The translations under genes and the position numbers were made by a program. The notes beneath the pieces are model-generated. The model was not told where the DNA came from. It made no database searches and saw only the letters and a program-made list of their open reading frames with translations. Below are positions 1 through 7,731 of a stretch of DNA of 64,000 bases, one piece after another. Position 1 is the first letter of the stretch. Each line of letters begins with the position of its first letter. Source of the stretch: Sinorhizobium numidicum (GTDB lineage: Bacteria; Pseudomonadota; Alphaproteobacteria; Rhizobiales; Rhizobiaceae); contig NZ_CP120368.1 in NCBI RefSeq assembly GCF_029892045.1, positions 184,001 to 248,000 on the forward strand, written 5' to 3'.

Positions 1-428
1 CCAAGCTTCCGCGCCTCGGCGATCAGCCGCATCCAGGACGGATGGTGGCGCAGGATGTAGCCGACCACCAGCTTGCGGCCGTTGGCGCGAGCGCAAGCGA
101 CGACGCGCTCGGCATCCGCTACCGTGGTTGCCAGCGGCTTCTCGACGAAGACATGCGCGCCGGCTTCCATCGCCATCACGGCATAGTCCGCATGTGTGTC
201 CGAATAGGTGTTGATCGAGCAGAGCTCGGGTTTCAGTTCCCTGAGCGCCTCCGAAAACGACGGCAGGATCTCATAGCCACTGAGCGCTTGCGGAAGGTTG
301 ACCTGCGAGCGGTTGACCAGGCCAGCGATCGCGAAGCCGGGGTTCTCATGGTAGGCCAGCGCATGGCTGCGTCCCATATTGCCGAGGCCGGCGCAAAGAA
401 CGCGGATCGGTTCCACGGAAGAACTCAT
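1..428 (-). CDS. Gfo/Idh/MocA-family oxidoreductase (N-terminal part, runs off left edge)
   Basis: This is an NAD(P)-dependent sugar or polyol dehydrogenase of the Gfo/Idh/MocA family. Only the first 142 codons lie in the window. The N-terminus has the Rossmann nucleotide-binding motif (VLCAGLGNMGRSHA, about residues 9-22), and further on the family's EKPLATT motif, whose lysine is catalytic. The ATG at 428 overlaps the stop of the upstream permease (ATGA), so it is translationally coupled to the ABC transporter. It probably oxidises or epimerises the imported sugar or a derivative; the substrate cannot be read from the sequence. Confidence 0.9.
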   Translation of the reverse strand, partial: MSSSVEPIRVLCAGLGNMGRSHALAYHENPGFAIAGLVNRSQVNLPQALSGYEILPSFSEALRELKPELCSINTYSDTHADYAVMAMEAGAHVFVEKPLATTVADAERVVACARANGRKLVVGYILRHHPSWMRLIAEARKL

Positions 429-1264
429 TTGACTGCTCCTGCCGTAATGCCGCGGATCAGTTGCCGCGAGAAGATGACGTAGAGGACCAATACCGGGAAG
501 ATCGCTAGCGACAGCGCCGAGAGAACCGCGTTCCAGTTGGTGACGAACTGGCCGATAAAGATCTGCGAGCCGAGCGTCACGGTCTTCGTCGTCTCCGCGG
601 GCGCAAGGATCAGCGGGAACCAGAGATCGTTCCAGATCGGAATCATGGTGAAGACCGCGACCGTCGCCATCGCTGGGCGGATGAGCGGCAACACCAGCCG
701 GAAGAAGATCGCATATTCGGAAAGCCCATCGATGCGCCCGGCATTTTTCAGATCGTCGGACACGGTGCGCATGAATTCGGAAAGAATGAAGACCGCGAGC
801 GGCAGGCCCTGCGCCGTATACACAAGGATCAGCGCCGTCAGCGTATTGACGAGGCCGGTCGCCACCATGCCCTGCAGGATTGCCACCGTCCCGAGCCGGA
901 TCGGGATCATGATGCCGAGCGCCAGATAAAGCCCCATCAGCGCGTTGCCGCGGAAGCGATATTCGGAGAGCGCGAAGGCGGCCATTGCGCCGAAGAGCAG
1001 GACGAGGGCGATCGAGACGACGGTCACGATGACGCTGTTCTGGAAGTAGCCGACGAAATCACCCTGCTTCAGCACCGTCTCATAGCCGATCAGGCTGAAG
1101 GTCTCGGGCGTCGGGATCGCCAAGGGTTCGCGGAAGATCGCATTGCGGCTCTTGAAGGAGTTCGCGATCGTCAGGAACACCGGAAAGAGCGCGACGAGCG
1201 TATAGGCGATCAGCGCGAAATGGACGGCGCCGGTCCGGGCGACGGAGGTTCGTGCTTGCGACAT
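425..1264 (-). CDS. Sugar ABC transporter permease (MalG type)
   Basis: Inner-membrane permease of a CUT1-type carbohydrate ABC importer, 279 aa. It shows about six hydrophobic helices and the cytoplasmic EAA-like loop (NAGRIDGLSEYAIFFRLVLP) that contacts the ATPase. The open frame continues upstream to 1753, but the ATG at 1264 (MSQARTS) follows the preceding permease by 11 bp and is the natural start. It pairs with the MalF-type permease just upstream and the binding protein beyond it. No ATPase gene is in the window; it may lie beyond the left edge. Confidence 0.93.
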   Translation of the reverse strand: MSQARTSVARTGAVHFALIAYTLVALFPVFLTIANSFKSRNAIFREPLAIPTPETFSLIGYETVLKQGDFVGYFQNSVIVTVVSIALVLLFGAMAAFALSEYRFRGNALMGLYLALGIMIPIRLGTVAILQGMVATGLVNTLTALILVYTAQGLPLAVFILSEFMRTVSDDLKNAGRIDGLSEYAIFFRLVLPLIRPAMATVAVFTMIPIWNDLWFPLILAPAETTKTVTLGSQIFIGQFVTNWNAVLSALSLAIFPVLVLYVIFSRQLIRGITAGAVK

Positions 1265-1275
1265 CCTGGCTCCTC

Positions 1276-2223
1276 CTAGAATTGGTAGCGGCGCATGCGG
1301 CGCTGGATGACGAAGAGGTAGAGCGAGACGCCGGCGAGGATGATCAGGAACATGATCGCGGCGATCGTCGCGCCCATCGACCGGTCGCCGAGCTGAAGCT
1401 GGAACCCGAAGAAGGTGCGGTAGAGCAGGGTGCCAAGGATGTCCGTCGACTTGTCCGGGCCGGCAAGCGCGCCTTGCACCGTGTAGATCAGGTCGAAGGC
1501 GTTGAAATTGCCGACGAAGGTGAGGATCGAGACGATGCCGATCGCCGGCAGGATCAGCGGCAGCTTGATCTTCCAGAACTGGCTCCAGCCGGTGACGCCG
1601 TCGAGCTCCGCCGCCTCGATCACCTCGTCCGGAATGTTGAGGAGCGCCGCATAGATCAGCATCATCGGGATGCCGATATACTGCCAGACGGAGATCAGCG
1701 AGACGGCGATGAGTGCGCTGTCGGGCCGGCCGAGCCAGGGCGCGAACAGCCATTTCAGGCCGACGAGATCCATCAGGTAGGGGGCGACCCCCCAGATCGG
1801 AGAGAGAATAAGCTTCCAGATGAAGCCGACGATGACAAAGGAAAGCAGCGTCGGCAGGAAGATCGCCGTGCGATAGAAGGCGCTGAAGCGGAGCTTCGGG
1901 ATCGACAGCATGGCGGCGAGTGCAATGCCGATCGGGTTCTGCACGGCCATGTGGATCAGGAAGAAGACGAAATTGTTCTTGAGCGCGTTCCAGAAATCCG
2001 TGGCCCAGCGTGGATCGCCGAACAGCACCTTGAAATTGCCAAAACCGACGAAGGCGTACTCGCCGTTGACCGTATTGAAGAAGGATTGGCGCAGCGTCTC
2101 GATCAGCGGCAGGATCATCACCGCCGTGTAGACGATCAGGGCCGGCAGCAGGAAGACGAGGATGTGCCAGCGCCGCGGGCGCTTGATCTCGCTGATGTCC
2201 GTTTGGGTATCGCTTGGCTTCAT
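1276..2223 (-). CDS. Sugar ABC transporter permease (MalF type)
   Basis: First permease of the CUT1-type importer, 315 aa. The cytoplasmic N-terminus is followed by a strong helix (HILVFLLPALIVYTAVMILP) and five more hydrophobic segments. The EAA-like loop is EAAELDGVTGWSQFWKIKLP. I chose the ATG at 2223 (MKPSDTQ) over one seven codons upstream because it gives the usual short N-terminus. About 400 bp separate it from the binding-protein gene, far more than the other gaps in this operon. The transported compound is probably GlcNAc, a chito-oligosaccharide or a muropeptide sugar, judging by the neighbours. Confidence 0.93.
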   Translation of the reverse strand: MKPSDTQTDISEIKRPRRWHILVFLLPALIVYTAVMILPLIETLRQSFFNTVNGEYAFVGFGNFKVLFGDPRWATDFWNALKNNFVFFLIHMAVQNPIGIALAAMLSIPKLRFSAFYRTAIFLPTLLSFVIVGFIWKLILSPIWGVAPYLMDLVGLKWLFAPWLGRPDSALIAVSLISVWQYIGIPMMLIYAALLNIPDEVIEAAELDGVTGWSQFWKIKLPLILPAIGIVSILTFVGNFNAFDLIYTVQGALAGPDKSTDILGTLLYRTFFGFQLQLGDRSMGATIAAIMFLIILAGVSLYLFVIQRRMRRYQF

Positions 2224-2623
2224 CGGCCTCTGGCCCGCTCTCAAACTGGCTGGCCGTTACGGCGCAGCTCCGATTTCATCCGAAATGCAAGCGCGCTTGA
2301 GGCGCGCTGAGAACGTCTCCGTCCCCTTGATGCAAGGGCTTCCTTGACGTTCCGGATTTCGCCTGAACGCCGGATGTCCTGATCGTTGATCGGTTCGCCC
2401 ATTGCCCCTCGCGGAGCATTCCGGCGGAGTGGCGTCGGTGCAGGCGAAGGCAACCGCGGGATCTCGGAAAATACCGGCTGAACCGGCCTTCCATGTTCCC
2501 TCACATCCGGCTCCGCACCGGACATCCAAACACAATTGCGGCATCGTTCACAGCGCACGAGGGAAATTTCGTGCGAAAGAAGGGGCGCGGAGCCAAGCGT
2601 GGCTCGCACGCCCCTTTCGATGC
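2224..2623 (-). other. 400-bp gap inside the transporter operon, with a stem-loop
   Basis: This non-coding stretch lies between the binding-protein gene and the first permease gene. Close to the binding-protein stop it holds a stem-loop (about 2580-2616, arms built on GGGGCG...GGAGCC and GGCTC...CGCCCC). No long T run follows, so it looks more like an mRNA-stabilising or partial attenuating hairpin than a full terminator. Several frames are open but none resembles a protein I recognise. Confidence 0.55.
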
Positions 2624-3883
2624 CTATTTTACCGGCTTGAACCAGCTGTCGAGCCCATCCTGCAGTTTCTTGGCCGCCTCTTCCGGCGTGTCGGTGCCGT
2701 TGATGACATTGGCCGATTCCACCCAGGTCTCGTTTTCGAGGTTTGGCGTGCCGCGCGACAGGATCTGGTAGGTCGAGCGGATCGTCGGCTTGCACTTTTC
2801 GCGCCAGGAAACGAATTCCTGGGCGAGCGGATCGGTCATCTTCACCGGGGTCGAGTTCAGGCTGAAGAAGCCCGGCAGGGCGTTGGCGTAGATGTCCGCG
2901 AACTCCGGCGACGCTACCCAGCTCAGGAAGGTCTTGGCGGCGTCTGCGTTCGCGCTCTTGGCGTTGAGGCCGATGCCGATATCGTTATGGTCGGAGATGT
3001 AGCAGGTATCGCCGGCCTTCTTCACTGGCGGCGGGAAGGCGCCCATCTTGAACTGTGCCTGGGTGTTGAAGCCCGAGATTTCCCAGGAACCCGCCGGGTA
3101 AATCGCCGCACGGCCGAGCGTGAAGAGGTTCTGGCTGTCCGGATAGGTCTGTGCTTCGAAGCCGTCGCCGAGATAGTCCTTCCACTTCGCAAGCACACGG
3201 AGAGGTTCCACCCACGGCTCGTCGGTCAGCTTCTGCTCGCCCTTGAGCAGCGCCAGACGGCCTTCCTCGCCCTTCCAGTAGTTCGGGCCGATGTTCTGGT
3301 AGCCCATGGTCGCGGCTTCCCAGAGGTCTTTGGTGCCCATGGCCATCGGAATATAGTTGCCATCGACCTTGATCTTGTCGAGAACCGCGAAGAATTCTTC
3401 CTCGGTCGTCGGGACCGAAAGACCGAGCTGGTCGAAGGCGTCCTTGTTATAGATGAAGCCGTGGATGACCGAGGCCATCGGCACGCAGAAGGTTGTCTTG
3501 CCGTCGTCGGTCGTCCAGGCGGCCTTGGCGACATCGGAGAAGTTTTCCATGCCGGGCAGGCCGGTCAGATCGGCGAGATGTTTCTTGTTGTAGAGTTCGA
3601 GTGACGCGTCGAACGGGCGGCAGGTGATGAGATCGCCCGCGGATCCGGCGTCCAGCTTGGCATTGAGGGCGGCGTTGTACTCGGTCGGGGCAGACGGCGA
3701 GAAGACGACCTTGATGCCGGGATTCTTGGCTTCGAAGGCGGGGATCAGCTTTTCCTGCCAGATCGCCAAGTCATCGTTGCGCCAGCTCTCGATCGTCAGC
3801 GTCACGTCCTGGGCGTGCGCAAGCCCGGCCGAGCCGAGAATGCTCGATGCGAGCAACAAGCCTTTCATTGTTGTGCGGGTCAT
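2624..3883 (-). CDS. Extracellular sugar-binding protein of ABC importer
   Basis: Periplasmic solute-binding protein, family 1, 419 aa, which delivers the sugar to the two permeases downstream. It starts with a Sec signal peptide (MTRTTMKGLLLASSILGSAG, cleavage after AHA-Q). The mature part has the usual layout with IESWRNDDLAIWQEKLIPAFE near the start and tryptophan/tyrosine-rich ligand loops. I chose the ATG at 3883, which has GGGAGA about 8 bases upstream, over one ten codons earlier. It follows murQ by 58 bp on the same strand, so both are probably transcribed from the operator-controlled promoter at 4.86 kb. Confidence 0.93.
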   Translation of the reverse strand: MTRTTMKGLLLASSILGSAGLAHAQDVTLTIESWRNDDLAIWQEKLIPAFEAKNPGIKVVFSPSAPTEYNAALNAKLDAGSAGDLITCRPFDASLELYNKKHLADLTGLPGMENFSDVAKAAWTTDDGKTTFCVPMASVIHGFIYNKDAFDQLGLSVPTTEEEFFAVLDKIKVDGNYIPMAMGTKDLWEAATMGYQNIGPNYWKGEEGRLALLKGEQKLTDEPWVEPLRVLAKWKDYLGDGFEAQTYPDSQNLFTLGRAAIYPAGSWEISGFNTQAQFKMGAFPPPVKKAGDTCYISDHNDIGIGLNAKSANADAAKTFLSWVASPEFADIYANALPGFFSLNSTPVKMTDPLAQEFVSWREKCKPTIRSTYQILSRGTPNLENETWVESANVINGTDTPEEAAKKLQDGLDSWFKPVK

Positions 3884-3941
3884 GCAGGTTCTCCCTTTTA
3901 TAGGCGCCGCCACGGCGCAGTTCTAAATCCCAGTTTATCGT

Positions 3942-4838
3942 TCAGGCCGAGACGATTGCGATCGCCCGGCGCAAATTCTGATTGGCACTTTCAAGCGCGG
4001 CTTCGGCCGCCGCAACATCCTTCGCCCCGGACGCAAGCAGGATTGCCACCTTGACCGAGCCGGAAGCGGTGCTGATGAGCTTGCCCGCTTCGGCAGCGCT
4101 GACGCCGGTGACGTCGCAAATGATCCGGATTGCCCGTCCGCGCAGCTTGATGTTGTCGGCGCGCAGATTGACCATGTGGCCATCGAGCACATGCCCAAGA
4201 TGGATGCCAACCAGGGTCGAGAACATGTTGAAGGCGATCTTCTGTGCCGTGCCCGCGCCCATGCGCGTCGAGCCCGATACCACCTCCGGCGGCGTCTGCA
4301 GCAGGATAGACACATCGGCGTCCTCGAAGAGGGGTGCGCCAGGATTGTTGGCAATGGCGATCACCTTCGCGCCGCGTTTTCTGGCCTCGTCGGCGGCCGC
4401 GAGCGCGTAAGGAGTTGAACCGCTGGCGGAGACGGAGATCAGACAATCGCCCGCCTCGATGCCGGCATTGTCCACGTCTGCGCGCGCGAGATCCATGTCA
4501 TCCTCGTAACCGCCCGCAAGGTCGGCAAGGCTCGCGGCGCCACCGGCGAGAAGAATGACGATTTGTTCCTGGGGGATGCCGTAGGTGCCAGGCAGTTCGA
4601 GCGCATCCGCCATGGCCATCAGGCCGGAGCTTCCCGCGCCCGCATAGGCAAGGCGCCCGCCTCCGGCAAGAACGCCTGCGGCAAGTGCTGCTGCCGCCGA
4701 AATCTGTTCGATTGCCCCATCCACGGATTTCGCCGCCGCCTGCTGGCCGGAAGCGAGCAGCCGAAGCGCCAGCGACGGATGCATTACATCCAGCCCTTTG
4801 GCATTGTCGTGGCGCTCTTCGGTCTTGGCTGACGGCAT
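3942..4838 (-). CDS. murQ: N-acetylmuramic acid 6-phosphate etherase
   Basis: MurQ cleaves the lactyl ether of MurNAc-6-phosphate, giving GlcNAc-6-phosphate and D-lactate, a step of peptidoglycan recycling. The 298-aa protein has the SIS fold with AGAGSSGLMAMADALELPGTYG near residue 65 and the family motif STRMGAGTAQKIAFNM near residue 200. The ATG at 4838 has a GAGGAG ribosome site; the open frame upstream of it is the AT-rich promoter region. It is first in the leftward operon, ahead of the sugar importer, and divergent from the kinase gene. This suggests the importer serves MurNAc/GlcNAc compounds. Confidence 0.93.
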   Translation of the reverse strand: MPSAKTEERHDNAKGLDVMHPSLALRLLASGQQAAAKSVDGAIEQISAAAALAAGVLAGGGRLAYAGAGSSGLMAMADALELPGTYGIPQEQIVILLAGGAASLADLAGGYEDDMDLARADVDNAGIEAGDCLISVSASGSTPYALAAADEARKRGAKVIAIANNPGAPLFEDADVSILLQTPPEVVSGSTRMGAGTAQKIAFNMFSTLVGIHLGHVLDGHMVNLRADNIKLRGRAIRIICDVTGVSAAEAGKLISTASGSVKVAILLASGAKDVAAAEAALESANQNLRRAIAIVSA

Positions 4839-4862
4839 CGCGTTTTCTCCTCTTCGGGAATT

Positions 4863-4880
4863 AATGCCAAAAAAATACCA
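4863..4880 (-). promoter_or_regulatory. Putative GntR-type operator, murQ side
   Basis: On the minus strand this reads TGGTATTTTTTTGGCATT. It matches the copy at 4997-5014 in 17 of 18 positions but in the opposite orientation, and ends 24 bp before the murQ start codon. Inside it TGGTATT and TGGCATT form a direct repeat with an 11-bp step, one helical turn. The likely ligand is the product of the GntR gene at 5.9 kb; this is inferred from position and repetition. Confidence 0.65.
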
Positions 4881-4996
4881 ATTGTCTAGGAGAAATTTAA
4901 ATTTCGATGAAAGAAAACAAAGCCTCAGAAATTTATCAAACAAAATCAAATAAATAACTAATTGTTGTGACCGCGGCTCGAAATGCACTTGGTTAA

Positions 4997-5014
4997 TGGT
5001 ATTTTTTTGGTATT
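4997..5014 (+). promoter_or_regulatory. Putative GntR-type operator, kinase side
   Basis: TGGTATTTTTTTGGTATT, ending 19 bp before the kinase start codon, almost identical to the inverted copy in front of murQ. Its position next to the ribosome site suggests that a bound repressor would block initiation or early elongation and that the GntR gene in this operon is autoregulated. Confidence 0.65.
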
Positions 5015-5033
5015 TTAGGGTCCGGAGGTGCCC

Positions 5034-5918
5034 ATGACATCCTATCTGATCGGAATCGACGGCGGCGGAACGAGTTGCCGCGCGGCTGTCGCGGCTACGG
5101 ACGGTCGCATGCTTGGCCGCGGCAAGGCTGGCGCCGCCAATATTCTAACCGATCCCGAGACGGCGCTGCAAAACATTACCGATGCGGCGCGGGCGGCGTT
5201 CGAGGACGCCGGCCTCGACCCCGCCGGCATAACGGTTGCGCGGGCGATTGTCGGCGTCGCGGGACATAATGTCGGCGATGCCGTACATTATGTGAAAAGG
5301 CGGCTTCCTTTCGCCGCGGCCGACATCGAATCGGATGGTCTGATCGCGCTTCAGGGCGCTCTCGGCGACAAGGACGGCGCCGTCGCCATCCTTGGAACCG
5401 GCACCATCTATATCGCGCGCCGAGGCGATACGGTCAGCTATGTCGGCGGTTGGGGTTTCACGATCGGAGATCACGGCAGCGGCGCCCGCATCGGCCACGC
5501 GCTGCTGCAGGAAAGCCTGCTCGCTTTCGACGGCATTCACGAAGCATCGCCGGTGACGGATTCCGTGTTCGCCGAATTCAACAACGATCCGCGCGATGTC
5601 GTTGATTTCGCGCGACTGGCCAAGCCCGGTGAATTCGGGCGTTACGCCCCACGGGTCTTCGAATATGCGGATCGAGGCGACGCCGTGGCGCTGCGGTTGC
5701 TGAAGGCGGCCGCGACCACAGTGGATGAGGCGCTGGACGTGGTGGTCTCCAGGGGAAGCGAGAGATTGTGCCTGCTCGGCGGCCTGGCGGTGCTTTATCG
5801 GCCATGGCTTGCCAAGCGCCACCAACCGCGCTTTGTCGAGGCGGAAGCCGATGCGCTGACCGGCGCCGTAGCGCTGGCCGCCGCCCGCTTCGGATCGCAG
5901 CGGGAGGTCAAGGCATGA
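5034..5918 (+). CDS. BadF/BadG-type ATPase, probable N-acetylglucosamine kinase
   Basis: Sugar kinase of the BadF/BadG/BcrA/BcrD (actin-like ATPase) fold, 294 aa, the group that includes eukaryotic-type GlcNAc kinases. Visible motifs are the phosphate-1 loop IGIDGGGTSCRAAVA at the N-terminus, GTGTIYIAR near residue 120 and WGFTIGDHGSGARIG near 142. I prefer the ATG at 5034, placed after GGAGG, over the GTG at 5028, which overlaps that ribosome site. It heads the rightward operon; its stop overlaps the start of the GntR gene. Predicted role: ATP-dependent phosphorylation of imported GlcNAc or a related sugar. Confidence 0.85.
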   Translation: MTSYLIGIDGGGTSCRAAVAATDGRMLGRGKAGAANILTDPETALQNITDAARAAFEDAGLDPAGITVARAIVGVAGHNVGDAVHYVKRRLPFAAADIESDGLIALQGALGDKDGAVAILGTGTIYIARRGDTVSYVGGWGFTIGDHGSGARIGHALLQESLLAFDGIHEASPVTDSVFAEFNNDPRDVVDFARLAKPGEFGRYAPRVFEYADRGDAVALRLLKAAATTVDEALDVVVSRGSERLCLLGGLAVLYRPWLAKRHQPRFVEAEADALTGAVALAAARFGSQREVKA

Positions 5919-6679
5919 ACCAGCAGCTTTCCGCCATTCTGCCGCTGGAAGCCCTGCAGTCGGGGGGCGCGGGTCCGCTTTATCTGAAGCTCAGGCAATC
6001 CCTTGAAGAGGCGATATTGTCGGGCAAGCTCAATCATGGCGATGCGCTGCCGCCCGAAAGAGACCTCGCCGATTATGCCAACATCAGCCGTGTAACCGTC
6101 CGTAAGGCCGTCGATGACCTCGTGCGCGACGGGCTGCTGGTGCGCCGCCACGGTTCCGGCACCTTCGTCGTCCGGCCGGTCTCGCGCGTCGAACAGTCGC
6201 TCTCCCGCTTGACGTCGTTTACCGAGGACATGGCGCGGCGCGGCCTCAACACGCGGGCGGAATGGCTGGAGCGAGGGCTCTTCCACCCTTCGCCCGATGA
6301 AATGATGACGCTCGGTCTTCCGGCTGATGCACTGGTCGCTCGTCTCGGCCGCCTGCGCATCGCCGACGACATGCCGCTTGCAATCGAGCGCGCCTGCGTC
6401 TCGGCGGAATTCCTGCCGGACCCGCTCGCGGTGACCACCTCGCTCTATGCCGCGCTCGACAAGACCCGGTCCCGGCCGGTTCGGGCGGTGCAACGCATCT
6501 CTGCCTGCAACATCAAGGATCCGGATGCTTCGATGCTGGGCGTCGCCGTTGGTGCGGCTGGCCTCTCGATCGAACGCGTCTCCTATCTCGCATCTGGGCG
6601 TGTCGTCGAATTCACCCGTTCGCTCTACCGGGGCGACGCCTATGATTTTGTCGCGGAACTGACGCTTCCGGAAAGCTGA
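5915..6679 (+). CDS. GntR/HutC-family transcriptional regulator
   Basis: DNA-binding regulator of 254 aa with an N-terminal winged helix (PLYLKLRQSLEEAILSGKL, then PPERDLADYANISRVTVRKA, residues about 25-85) and a C-terminal UTRA ligand domain from about residue 100. HutC-type regulators of this kind commonly sense phosphorylated amino sugars. It is translationally coupled to the kinase (ATGA overlap). It most likely binds the paired 18-bp sites at 4.86 and 5.0 kb and controls both divergent operons, with a sugar phosphate such as GlcNAc-6-P as inducer; both statements are inferred. Confidence 0.9.
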   Translation: MNQQLSAILPLEALQSGGAGPLYLKLRQSLEEAILSGKLNHGDALPPERDLADYANISRVTVRKAVDDLVRDGLLVRRHGSGTFVVRPVSRVEQSLSRLTSFTEDMARRGLNTRAEWLERGLFHPSPDEMMTLGLPADALVARLGRLRIADDMPLAIERACVSAEFLPDPLAVTTSLYAALDKTRSRPVRAVQRISACNIKDPDASMLGVAVGAAGLSIERVSYLASGRVVEFTRSLYRGDAYDFVAELTLPES

Positions 6680-6705
6680 ACCGCGCGCCTTCAAGAAAGG
6701 ACTTC

Positions 6706-7731
6706 ATGATGCAGACGAACATGCGGCGAGAAATCGACGAGATCCCCGAAGCCGCCGCAAGGTTGCTGGAACGTTCGGCCATGCCGCTCGCCGCGGCCGG
6801 CGCGGCGCTTCGCGCCAAGAATCCGGCATTTCTCGTGACGATTGCGCGCGGTTCGTCCGATCACGCGGCGCTTTTCCTGAAATACGCGATCGAGTTGCAC
6901 GCCGGTCGCCCCGTCGCCTCGCTCGGGCCTTCGCTCGCCTCGATCTACGGTGCCGACCTGAAGCTTGGCGGGGCGGCGGCGATCGCGATCTCGCAGTCCG
7001 GCAAGAGCCCGGACATCGTGGCGATGGCGCAAGCGGCGACGCGTGCCGGCGCCGTCTCGATTGCGCTGACGAACACGCTGCCCTCGCCAATCGCGGAGGC
7101 TTGCACCCACCCGCTCGATATCCTCGCCGGTCCCGAAATTGCCGTCGCGGCGACTAAATCCTATGTTAACTCGATTGTCGCGGGACTTGCCGTGCTTGGC
7201 GAATGGACCGGTGACGCGGCGCTGAAGCGTGCCGTCGCCGATCTCCCGAACCAGTTTGCCAAGGCGGTGAAGCTCGACTGGCAGGATTTTGCCGCAGACC
7301 TCGGCGAAGCGGAGTCGCTCTACGTGCTCGGTCGCGGCCCGGCGCTGGCGATCGCCAGCGAGGCGGCGCTGAAGTTCAAGGAAACGTCGGGCATGCATGC
7401 CGAAGCCTATTCCGCGGCGGAAGTGCTGCATGGACCGGTGGCGCTTGTCGGCCCCAAGTTTCCGGTGCTGGTGCTTGCCGCACGTGACGCCGCCGAGGCT
7501 TCGGTTGCCGATATCGCCGATCGCATGAGCGCCAAAGGCGCTGTCGTGCAGGTGACGTCGGCTCGAGCAAAAAAGGCAAAACGGCTGCCTTTCGTCGAGA
7601 CCGGCCACCCGATCACTGACGCGCTGGCGCTGATCCTGCCGTTTTACGGCTTCGTCGAAGCCTGGTCACGCTCGCGCGGCCTCAATCCCGACGCGCCGGA
7701 GAGCCTCAAGAAGGTAACGGAGACACGATGA
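6706..7731 (+). CDS. Double-SIS protein, probable glucosamine-6-phosphate deaminase (NagB-II/AgaS type)
   Basis: Protein of 341 aa with two sugar-isomerase (SIS) domains, like the isomerase half of GlmS but without the glutaminase domain. Motifs: ARGSSDHAALFLKYAIE near residue 46, ISQSGKSPDIVAMAQA near 96, and GRGPALAIASEAALKFKETS near 208. Proteins of this architecture next to nagA act as GlcN-6-P deaminases replacing classical NagB, giving fructose-6-phosphate and ammonia. No classical nagB is seen in the window. Its stop overlaps the nagA start, so the deacetylase and deaminase are coupled. Confidence 0.87.
   Translation: MMQTNMRREIDEIPEAAARLLERSAMPLAAAGAALRAKNPAFLVTIARGSSDHAALFLKYAIELHAGRPVASLGPSLASIYGADLKLGGAAAIAISQSGKSPDIVAMAQAATRAGAVSIALTNTLPSPIAEACTHPLDILAGPEIAVAATKSYVNSIVAGLAVLGEWTGDAALKRAVADLPNQFAKAVKLDWQDFAADLGEAESLYVLGRGPALAIASEAALKFKETSGMHAEAYSAAEVLHGPVALVGPKFPVLVLAARDAAEASVADIADRMSAKGAVVQVTSARAKKAKRLPFVETGHPITDALALILPFYGFVEAWSRSRGLNPDAPESLKKVTETR

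Larger units (their letters stand above)
4839..5033. promoter_or_regulatory. AT-rich divergent promoter region between murQ and the kinase
   Basis: This 195-bp gap is conspicuously AT-rich compared with its surroundings and must carry the promoters for both directions. It is bounded by two copies of an 18-bp operator-like sequence, annotated separately. I could not fix -35/-10 hexamers with confidence on either strand. Confidence 0.75.

Noticed and set aside
1252..2310. 352-codon plus-strand frame opposite the permease genes
   Set aside because: The minus strand carries clear transmembrane permeases; the plus-strand reading is Asp/Glu/Arg-rich without motifs.
4839..4988. Longer murQ frame starting at 4988
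   Set aside because: The added 50 codons are AT-rich and cover the operator and promoter; the ATG at 4838 has a clear ribosome site.
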